Assembly: GCA_003285105.1 (NCBI GenBank)
Contig: CP030158.1
Location: 3,082,664 to 3,146,663, forward strand
From: Roseithermus sacchariphilus
Lineage (GTDB): Bacteria > Bacteroidota > Rhodothermia > Rhodothermales > MEBIC09517
DNA: 64,000 nucleotides
Reading direction: 5' to 3'
This document shows, piece by piece, positions 55,387 through 62,155 of this stretch (position 1 is its first letter; each line of letters begins with the position of its first letter). Made by a program: the position numbers and the translations under genes. The notes under the pieces were generated by a model. It did no database searches and was not told the DNA's origin. It saw only the letters and a list, made by a program, of their open reading frames with translations.

Positions 55387-56640
55387 TCATTCGAAACGCA
55401 GGGACTCGACCGGGTCGAGCCGGGCGGCTTTGCGGGCGGGGAAGTAGCCTGCCATGAGCCCGATGAGGGCGAGAACGGCGACCGTGATCAGGGCGATGGG
55501 GCCGGAGAGCACCGGGTTGGCGAGAAACTCCATGGCGCCCTCCTTGTCCGGGATGCTGCCGACGGCCAGGACGACCAGCGCGGAGAAGGCCAGCCCGATG
55601 GCGCCGCCGCTGAGGGCGATGGTGAGTGCCTCGAAGATGACTTGCAGCTTGATGTGGTGCGTGCGGGCACCCAGCGCCCGTTTCACCCCGAACTCCCGTG
55701 TGCGCTCGCGGACGGTCACGTACATGATGTTCGCCACGCCGACGCCGGCCAGCAGCAGCGTCAGGCCGCCCACCACCCCCAGAAAGATCTGGATGCCCAG
55801 GAACACCATACTCATCTGCTGCTCCTGCTCGATGAAGTCCCAGATCCCCACGGCCCGCTCGTCGGTCGGGTCGAACTGGTGGCGGCGGCCGAGGACTTCG
55901 TAGATCTGCCGGCGCACGGCCACGGCCTGGCTGATCTCGCGGGGGCGGACGACCATGTGATCCACGTAGCGATGTCCGTAGATGGCGCGAAAGGTGGAGT
56001 AGGGGATGATGGCGCGGTCGGCGTCGGGGCCGTTGTTCATGCTGGTCTGCAGCTTCTCCTGCATCACGCCCACGACGGTGAAGGGCAACCCGTCGATGAG
56101 CACCTGACGGCCGACGCTTGCCTGCGGGTCGGGGGAGCCGAAGAGCCGGGCGGCCAGGTCGTTGCCCAGGAACACCACGCGGCGGCGCTGTTCCACGTCC
56201 TTGCTGTTGATGAACCGCCCGCCCAGGGCCGGGTAGAGGGTGCGCATCTCCTCGAAGGCCGGGTTGACGCCCTCCATGTAGGCGTTCGTCTTCGTCTGCC
56301 CGACGCGCAGCTGGGTGCCCCAGCGGCCGTACGAGACGCTGGCCAGGTCGATCTCCGGGATGGAGCGCTGGAGCAGCGTCAGGTCCTCCTCGGTGAAGCG
56401 GATGCGTCGGCCTTTGGGCAGGCCCTCGTAGGGCTTGCTCGTCTCGCCTCCGTAGACCATGAAGATCCGCTGCCCGGCCCCGAGGAAGCCCTCGCGCATG
56501 GTCTGCCCCAGTCCTTCCCCGAAGGCCAGCAGCAGCACCACCGAGATCGTGCCCCAGGTGATGGCGAACATGGTCAGGAACGCACGGGTCTTCTGCGTCC
56601 TCAGGTCGTTCCAGAACTCTTGCAGGAGGATCTTCCACAT
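55387..56640 (-). CDS. FtsX/MacB-type ABC transporter permease (second)
   Basis: 417 residues. Four membrane helices: one at the N-terminus (RAFLTMFAITWGTISVVLLL) and three near the C-terminus (LGIQIFLGVVGGLTLLLAGV, IALSGGAIGLAFSALVVLAV, ALITVAVLALIGLMAGYFPA). They flank a large periplasmic domain (GKRIRFTEEDLTLLQRS to EVLGRR). The cytoplasmic coupling loop is TREFGVKRALGARTHHIKLQ. This is the MacB-permease layout without its ATPase. The likely role is efflux or lipoprotein/peptide export with the adaptor at 58102. It is similar to the next gene, so the pair probably form a heterodimer. Confidence 0.92.
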   Translation of the reverse strand: MWKILLQEFWNDLRTQKTRAFLTMFAITWGTISVVLLLAFGEGLGQTMREGFLGAGQRIFMVYGGETSKPYEGLPKGRRIRFTEEDLTLLQRSIPEIDLASVSYGRWGTQLRVGQTKTNAYMEGVNPAFEEMRTLYPALGGRFINSKDVEQRRRVVFLGNDLAARLFGSPDPQASVGRQVLIDGLPFTVVGVMQEKLQTSMNNGPDADRAIIPYSTFRAIYGHRYVDHMVVRPREISQAVAVRRQIYEVLGRRHQFDPTDERAVGIWDFIEQEQQMSMVFLGIQIFLGVVGGLTLLLAGVGVANIMYVTVRERTREFGVKRALGARTHHIKLQVIFEALTIALSGGAIGLAFSALVVLAVGSIPDKEGAMEFLANPVLSGPIALITVAVLALIGLMAGYFPARKAARLDPVESLRFE

Positions 56641-56663
56641 GGCGGAGCGGGCCGGTTTCAGCG

Positions 56664-56689
56664 ATCAGCGGTCAGCGGTCAGCGGTCAG
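56664..56689. repeat. Heptamer tandem repeat, first array
   Basis: Three 7-bp units of the form (G/A)TCAGCG followed by a partial GTCAG. It sits between the two permease genes, 24 bases upstream of the 55387-56640 gene start. See the companion array at 56730-56757. Confidence 0.8.
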
Positions 56690-56729
56690 ATGCTGGCCTG
56701 ACAGGGGGGCGGAGGCATCGCCGCTTCAG

Positions 56730-56757
56730 CTGACGGCTGCCGGCTGACGGCTGACGG
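56730..56757. repeat. Heptamer tandem repeat, second array (near-inverse of the first)
   Basis: Four 7-bp units CTGACGG/CTGCCGG directly after the stop of the first permease. They are close to the inverse complement of the array at 56664-56689, so a transcript could fold an imperfect long hairpin that spans the intergene between the two permeases. Confidence 0.8.
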
Positions 56758-56759
56758 CT

Positions 56760-57998
56760 CTACGAACGGAGGCATTCGACGGGGTCGAGGTTGGCGGCGC
56801 GACGGGCCGGGAAGAACCCGGCGAAGAAGGCGATCAACCCCAGCAGGCTCATCGTCGTGATCAGCACCACCGGCGAGAGCGTCGGCGTGCCGATGAATTC
56901 CTTCACGTCATCCGGCAGGTAGGCCAGCGCCTCCACCAGCCCGACGGAAATCAGCATTCCCAGCACCGCCCCGAGGCCCACGATCAGGAACGTCTCCAGG
57001 AAGAACTGGAACAGCACGTCGCGCCGCCGGGCACCGACCGACCGTTTGATGCCGATCTCACGGGTGCGCTCGCGCACGACGACGTACATGATGTTGGCCA
57101 CCCCGATGCCGCCCACCGTCATCGTGAAGCTGCCGATGATGCCCATGAAGAGGTTGAAGCCGAGGAAGAAGTACGACATGAACCGGTCGGCCTCGTTGGT
57201 GTCCCAGACGCCGAGGGCGTCCTCGTCGGCCGGGTCGAAGCGGTGCTTGCGGCCGAGCGTTTCATAGACCCGCCGTTCGACGGCCGGGCTCAGCGAGGCC
57301 TCGGCCGGCTGGTAGACGATGTTGCCCACGTAGGTGTAGCCGAACACCGAGCGGAACGTGGTGGACGGCATGAAGATGCGGTCCCGGTCCCGGGCGAAGT
57401 AGGACGAGTTCTGGGTCTTCGGCCGCATCGCCCCGATGACGGTGAAGGGCGTCTCGCCGACGTACACCTGCTGCCCGACGGCCTCCTCGTCGCCGAAGAG
57501 CAGCCGCTTGATCTCGTCGCCCAGGACGACGACGCGGCGCCGCTGCTGCATGTCCAGCGCGTTGATGAAGCGTCCGCCGGGCTCCGGGATGATGTTGCGC
57601 ATCTCGGCGTAGACCGGGTCGATGCCGGTGATGGCGGGGGTCGTGATGGCGCGGCCCCGGCGCACCGGGGTGCCGCGCTCGCGGTACTCCGGGCTGATCC
57701 GGCGGATCTCTCGGATCTCCTGCCCGAGGAGGTACGCGTCCTCGGCCCGGAGCCGGATGGGGCGGCCGTCCGGGAAGCCCTCGAACGGGATCGTCGTGCG
57801 TCCGCCGAAGAGCACCACGATCCCGTCTCCCATCCCGTGCATGTTCTTGCGGTTCTGCTTCTCCAGCCCCACGCCGAAGGCCAGCAGCACGACGACGGCC
57901 ACCGTGCCCCACGTGATGCCGAGGATCGTCAGCGTCGTCCGCAGCTTCTGGGCGCGGATGTCGTGCACGAACTGGCTGAGGGTCGTGAGCAGGCGCAT
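56760..57998 (-). CDS. FtsX/MacB-type ABC transporter permease (first)
   Basis: 412 residues from the ATG at 57998; upstream ATG options add a Pro/Ser-rich stretch without a helix. The start region MRLLTTLSQFVHDIRAQKLR leads to the first helix TILGITWGTVAVVVLLAFGV. The large periplasmic domain is followed by three helices and the TREIGIKRSVGARRRDVLFQ coupling loop. The overall plan is the same as for the neighbour. It follows the adaptor gene by about 100 bases on the same strand. Confidence 0.92.
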   Translation of the reverse strand: MRLLTTLSQFVHDIRAQKLRTTLTILGITWGTVAVVVLLAFGVGLEKQNRKNMHGMGDGIVVLFGGRTTIPFEGFPDGRPIRLRAEDAYLLGQEIREIRRISPEYRERGTPVRRGRAITTPAITGIDPVYAEMRNIIPEPGGRFINALDMQQRRRVVVLGDEIKRLLFGDEEAVGQQVYVGETPFTVIGAMRPKTQNSSYFARDRDRIFMPSTTFRSVFGYTYVGNIVYQPAEASLSPAVERRVYETLGRKHRFDPADEDALGVWDTNEADRFMSYFFLGFNLFMGIIGSFTMTVGGIGVANIMYVVVRERTREIGIKRSVGARRRDVLFQFFLETFLIVGLGAVLGMLISVGLVEALAYLPDDVKEFIGTPTLSPVVLITTMSLLGLIAFFAGFFPARRAANLDPVECLRS

Positions 57999-58101
57999 GG
58001 TGAGGGAGGGGTGAAGGGGGATGAGGGGCGAGGGAGGCAACCTGGAAAGGGACGGAGCGGAACGATGAGGGACGACCCTCATGCCCACCCCTCAGGTCTC
58101 A

Positions 58102-59235
58102 TCACTCGATCTCCCGGGGCGGTTTCTCGGCGACGAACTCGCCCTCCTGGAGCCCGCTGACGACCTCGATGTTGATGGCGTCGCTGAGGCCCGTCTGGAT
58201 GACGCGCTCCTCGGTGGTGTTGTTCGGCAGGCGGACGCGGACGGTGGCGGTGTCTCCCCGGAATTCGATGACCCGCTCGGGGATGAGCAGCACGTTCTCC
58301 CGCTGCTCGATGATGATCTCCGTGTTGGCCGAGTAGCCGGCCCGCAGCACCACCGGACGGGGTTCGGCCTCCGGGTCGTCCGCCGGATGCTCCATCGCTT
58401 CGAGGATCTCGATCTCGACGGGGAAGACGGTGGAGTTTTCTTCCTTGCGGGCTTTCAACCAGATCTTCGCCAGGCGGCCCGTGACGCGGGCATGCGGCAG
58501 GGCGCCGACCTTGATCTCGGCCGGCATCCCTTCCTGCAGACGCCCCACGTCGATCTCATCGACCGTCCCGCGGAAGATCAGGTCGTCCATGTTCGCCATC
58601 GTCATCAGCACCGTGCCCTCCTGGTACGAGGTCAGCGGCACCACCGGGTCGCCCACCTCCACCATGCGGTCCAGGATGTAGCCGCTGACCGGTGCGCGGA
58701 CGACGGTTTCGAAGTTGCCTTTGTCGGTCGAGACGCGGCCCTCGCGCAGCAGCGCCAGTTGCTCGCGCGCGATCTGGAGCTGGAGCCGGGATTCTTCGTA
58801 GGTGCGCTCGGCGCGTTCGTACTCCTGCGCCGAGATCAGCTGCTTCTCGAAGAGCTGACGTTGCCGTTCGAACTCGGCCTGCAGGTTCTTCAACTCCAGC
58901 TCCCGCATCTCGATGCGGCGCTCGGCATCGACCAGTTCCTGCGGGGTCGGGTTGGGCTGGATCTCCAGCAGCGCCGTTCCGGCCTGGACGTATTCGCCCA
59001 CCTCGGCAAACTGGCGCTTGATGACGCCGGAGAACTGAGACTTCACGCTGATTTCCACCCGCGGCTCGATGGTGCCGACGGCCAGCGCCTTGTCCACGAT
59101 ATGTCCGCGCGTGACTTCGACGGCCGGAAGGCGCTGTTCGCCGTCGTCCCGGCTGCCGTTCATGGCCATGGCGGCGCCACCCACGGCAACGACGACGACG
59201 GCAGCGCCCAGCAGGATCTTGGTAGCTCGTTTCAT
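58102..59235 (-). CDS. Periplasmic adaptor (MacA/RND-type membrane-fusion protein)
   Basis: 377 residues from MKRATKILLGAAVVVVAVGG, a membrane-anchoring signal. Biotinyl-lipoyl half-motifs are PRVEISVKSQFSGVIKRQFA and ETVVRAPVSGYILDRMVEVG. The central coiled coil (VDAERRIEMRELELKNLQAE to EQLALLREG) is long, as for channels reaching an outer-membrane factor. The C-terminal beta-barrel ends in NIEVVSGLQEGEFVAEKPPR. Adaptor plus two FtsX-type permeases form a MacAB-like export system. No ABC ATPase lies in this window, so that subunit would be encoded elsewhere. Confidence 0.92.
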   Translation of the reverse strand: MKRATKILLGAAVVVVAVGGAAMAMNGSRDDGEQRLPAVEVTRGHIVDKALAVGTIEPRVEISVKSQFSGVIKRQFAEVGEYVQAGTALLEIQPNPTPQELVDAERRIEMRELELKNLQAEFERQRQLFEKQLISAQEYERAERTYEESRLQLQIAREQLALLREGRVSTDKGNFETVVRAPVSGYILDRMVEVGDPVVPLTSYQEGTVLMTMANMDDLIFRGTVDEIDVGRLQEGMPAEIKVGALPHARVTGRLAKIWLKARKEENSTVFPVEIEILEAMEHPADDPEAEPRPVVLRAGYSANTEIIIEQRENVLLIPERVIEFRGDTATVRVRLPNNTTEERVIQTGLSDAINIEVVSGLQEGEFVAEKPPREIE

Positions 59236-59318
59236 GTGGAGATTCGGGGGCGAGATGGAATGGATCACGCCGCGTCAGTACGAGCCGGGAACGGACGAGG
59301 TTACAGGATCGGTACACA

Positions 59319-59354
59319 CGCCGCTCCACGCGCCGCTCTACGCGCCGCTCCACG
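59319..59354. repeat. Three 12-bp tandem repeats
   Basis: CGCCGCTCCACG (59319-59330), CGCCGCTCTACG (59331-59342) and CGCCGCTCCACG (59343-59354). They lie between the adaptor gene and the PLP decarboxylase gene, in a gap of 210 bases that must contain divergent promoters. No other element was recognised in this gap. Confidence 0.85.
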
Positions 59355-59445
59355 CAGCAGCGAAACCCGGTACGCCGTACCTTCTCCCCGGCCATGATGC
59401 CGCACCGCGGCCGTGGATGATGTCTCTTTCGATTCCGACCCCCTC

Positions 59446-60846
59446 ATGGACTGGACGTCGTATCTGACCCGGGCCTGGGACGCCGTGGCGGCCTGGGAGG
59501 CCTCGTGGGGTGCGTTCGAACCGCATCCGAGCCTGGCCCTCGACCCCGACCGGCTGACGCAGGCGCTGCACGCCTATGCCGAGCGGTTGCACGGCAATTA
59601 TCCGTTCTTCCACCCGCGTTATGCCGGGCAGATGCTGAAGCCGCCGCACCCGGCCGCCATCGTCGGCTACCTGGCCGCGATGCGGATCAACCCGAACAAC
59701 CACGCCCTCGACGGCGGCCCGCCGACGGGGCAGATGGAGAAGGAGGTCGTCCGCGATCTCGCCGCGATGGTGGGCTTCCCGGAGGCGACGCTGGGCCACC
59801 TGACCGGCGGCGGGACGATGGCCAACCTGGAGGCGTTGTTCGTCGCCCGCCAGTCCCACCCCGGCCGTACGATCGCACACAGCACCGAGGCCCACTATAC
59901 CCACCGCCGGATGGGGGAGGTGCTGGGCCTGGAGACCGTCGCCATCCCGACCGACGCGGCCGGGCGGATGGACCTGGAGGCGCTGGAGGCCGCGCTGCGG
60001 TCCGGCACCATCGGGACCGTCGTGCTGACGGCCGGCACGACCGGCCTCGGCGCCGTCGACCCCATCGCCGACGCGCTCGACCTGTGCCGCCGCTACGGCT
60101 GCCGGGTACACGTGGACGCCGCCTACGGCGGGTTCTTCGTGCTGCTGGCCGGTGAGGACGGGCCGCTCGCTGCGGACGTGAAGCGGCATCTCCGGGCCAT
60201 CGGCGGGTGCGATTCCGTGGCCATCGACCCGCACAAGCACGGCCTGCAACCCTACGGATGCGGCGCCGTCCTCTTTCACGACCCGGCCGTCGGCCGCTTC
60301 TACCGGCACGACTCCCCCTACACCTACTTCACCTCGGAGGCGTTGCATCTGGGAGAGATCAGCCTGGAGTGTTCGCGCGCCGGTGCGGCGGCCGGGGCGC
60401 TGTGGTTCACCCTGCGCCTGCTTCCCCTCCGGGCGGACGCCGGCCTGGGGCCGATCCTGGCGGCCTGCCTCCGGGCGGCCCGGGCGTGGACCTCGCGCCT
60501 GCACCGGGCCGAAACGCTCCAGCCCTACACCGAGCCGGAACTGGACATCGTGACGTTCGTCCCTCGCCTGAATGCGCCGACGGCGTCTCGCCTCGATGCC
60601 GCCGGCGCGGCGCTGTTCCGCCGTGCCATGGAGGACCCGGACGATCCGGTGTTCCTCAGCGTGCTGCGTGTGGACAGCGAACGGCTCCGGCGCGTCGTGC
60701 CCGGCCTCGTTGCCGATCAGCCGCAGGTGCGCATCCTGCGCAGCGTGCTGATGAAGCCCGAGCACGAGGCGTACGTCGACCATCTGCACACCCGGCTGGC
60801 GGCCTGGGCCGCCGACGTGCCGGGCCTGATTCCCCCGATCCCATGA
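59446..60846 (+). CDS. PLP-dependent group II decarboxylase (aspartate/aromatic amino-acid decarboxylase-like)
   Basis: About 466 residues; a GTG at 59413 would add 11 residues. PLP enzyme with YLAAMRINPNNHALDGGPPT, TGGGTMANLEALFVARQ (phosphate-binding), HVDAAYGGFFVLLAG (Asp and Ala of the cofactor clamp), and the Schiff-base lysine in AIDPHKHGLQPYGCG. The middle portion is shorter than in glutamate decarboxylase. The substrate is likely aspartate, tyrosine or another amino acid; the sequence does not decide. Its stop overlaps the rRNA methyltransferase start by ATGA. Confidence 0.9.
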   Translation: MDWTSYLTRAWDAVAAWEASWGAFEPHPSLALDPDRLTQALHAYAERLHGNYPFFHPRYAGQMLKPPHPAAIVGYLAAMRINPNNHALDGGPPTGQMEKEVVRDLAAMVGFPEATLGHLTGGGTMANLEALFVARQSHPGRTIAHSTEAHYTHRRMGEVLGLETVAIPTDAAGRMDLEALEAALRSGTIGTVVLTAGTTGLGAVDPIADALDLCRRYGCRVHVDAAYGGFFVLLAGEDGPLAADVKRHLRAIGGCDSVAIDPHKHGLQPYGCGAVLFHDPAVGRFYRHDSPYTYFTSEALHLGEISLECSRAGAAAGALWFTLRLLPLRADAGLGPILAACLRAARAWTSRLHRAETLQPYTEPELDIVTFVPRLNAPTASRLDAAGAALFRRAMEDPDDPVFLSVLRVDSERLRRVVPGLVADQPQVRILRSVLMKPEHEAYVDHLHTRLAAWAADVPGLIPPIP

Positions 60847-61628
60847 AAGACACAGAGGCACGGCCGGACACGTCGGTCATCGTGGGCCGCCATCCGGTGC
60901 GGGAGGCGCTGGAGCGCGATGCCGGCCGCATCGAGAAGGTGCTGATCCAGAAGGGCACCGGCGGCCCTCCCGTGGAGGCCATCCGCCGCCTGGCGACGCA
61001 GGCCGGCGTCCCGGTGCAATACGTGCCGGCGCCCCGGATCGCCCGGCTCGCCGCGGGGCTGAACCACCAGGGCGTGGCGGCGCTGGCTTCGCCGGTGGCC
61101 TACGAAGACCTCGACGCGATGCTGCGCCGGATCGCGCCGGACCACGAGGCGGTGCGGGCGCGCAAGCCGCTGTTGCTCTTGCTGGATCAGATCGAAGACC
61201 CGTACAACCTGGGCGCGATCCTGCGGAGTGCCGCTGCAGCCGGTGTCGATGGCGTGATCGTGCCGAGGCAGCACATGGCCCCGGTGAATGCAGCCGCGCT
61301 GAAGGCGAGCGCCGGCACCGCCGGACGGGTCCCCGTGGCCCGCGTCGGCAACCTGGCCGAGACGATCCTTCAACTCAAGGAGCGGGGATACTGGGTGGCC
61401 GGTGCCGCAGGCGACGGGGAGACGACGGTCTGGGAGATGGACTGGAACCGGCCCGTGGCGCTGGTGATGGGCAGTGAAGGCAAGGGCCTCCGCCGCCGGG
61501 TGGCAGACGTCTGCGACTATCGCGTGGCGATTCCGATGCGGGGCGCCGTCGAGTCGCTGAACGTATCGGTGGCGACGGGTATTCTGCTGTTCGAGGCGGC
61601 GCGGGTGCGGCTGGCCGCACCCGGCTGA
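60843..61628 (+). CDS. rlmB: TrmH-family RNA 2'-O-methyltransferase (RlmB-like)
   Basis: 261 residues. An N-terminal substrate-binding domain opens with TSVIVGRHPVREALERDAGR. The SPOUT trefoil-knot domain has motif 1 IEDPYNLGAILRSAAAAGVD, motif 2 VALVMGSEGKGLRRRVADVC and motif 3 AVESLNVSVATGILLFEAAR. RlmB methylates G2251 of 23S rRNA (E. coli numbering), and length and N-terminal wording fit it. TrmH- or TsnR-like alternatives are less likely. Start overlaps the upstream decarboxylase stop (ATGA), implying co-translation. Confidence 0.9.
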   Translation: MKDTEARPDTSVIVGRHPVREALERDAGRIEKVLIQKGTGGPPVEAIRRLATQAGVPVQYVPAPRIARLAAGLNHQGVAALASPVAYEDLDAMLRRIAPDHEAVRARKPLLLLLDQIEDPYNLGAILRSAAAAGVDGVIVPRQHMAPVNAAALKASAGTAGRVPVARVGNLAETILQLKERGYWVAGAAGDGETTVWEMDWNRPVALVMGSEGKGLRRRVADVCDYRVAIPMRGAVESLNVSVATGILLFEAARVRLAAPG

Positions 61629-61661
61629 GGCCGGGACCGGCAGCCGGGATCGAGGTCCGGC

Positions 61662-61913
61662 TCAGCGCTTGTTGACCTTGTAGACGATCTTGCGGATCGT
61701 GTCGAACTGGAGGTACGGGTATGCCTCCCGAAGCTGCTCGATGGCATCGTAGGCGGGCACGCCCGCCCGGCGCATGGCGCGAAACTTCTGGCGGATCTGG
61801 AAATCGCGCACTCCTTTGTCGCTGAGCAGGTTGTGTTCTTCCAACAACGTGTACACCTCGTCACTGATGAGGCCGGCCAGCGGGTTGCTCGTGTCGATGG
61901 CTGCGGGCTGCAT
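61662..61913 (-). CDS. Small helical protein, unknown function
   Basis: 83 residues, soluble and helical: LISDEVYTLLEEHNLLSDKG, VRDFQIRQKFRAMRRAGVPA, YDAIEQLREAYPYLQFDTIR. The pattern of two short helix pairs and a basic C-terminus (KIVYKVNKR) suggests a small DNA- or RNA-associated protein. No family is recognised. The 242-base gap up to 62155 contains a TAGGTTGT box on its strand (62012-62030 region), a possible promoter. Confidence 0.75.
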   Translation of the reverse strand: MQPAAIDTSNPLAGLISDEVYTLLEEHNLLSDKGVRDFQIRQKFRAMRRAGVPAYDAIEQLREAYPYLQFDTIRKIVYKVNKR

Positions 61914-62155
61914 GGCGCGTTCGAGTTGGTTGAGGAGGAGGGCGACGAGCGGGTGGGCTCCTTCCGCGCCCCGGCGTCCGTCCGAACGCCGGTGGGGCGA
62001 ATACTTGCTGCCTACAACCTAGCACAGCCGATCGAGGGTGCACGGGAATTCCCCCTGAACGGTAGCGTGTGCCTCACGATCCGTTCATATCGAAAGGCGA
62101 GTCGTTCCTCATTTCTTCAAGAAGAACCGCCGGGGGAACGGGCCGGGGGGAGGCG

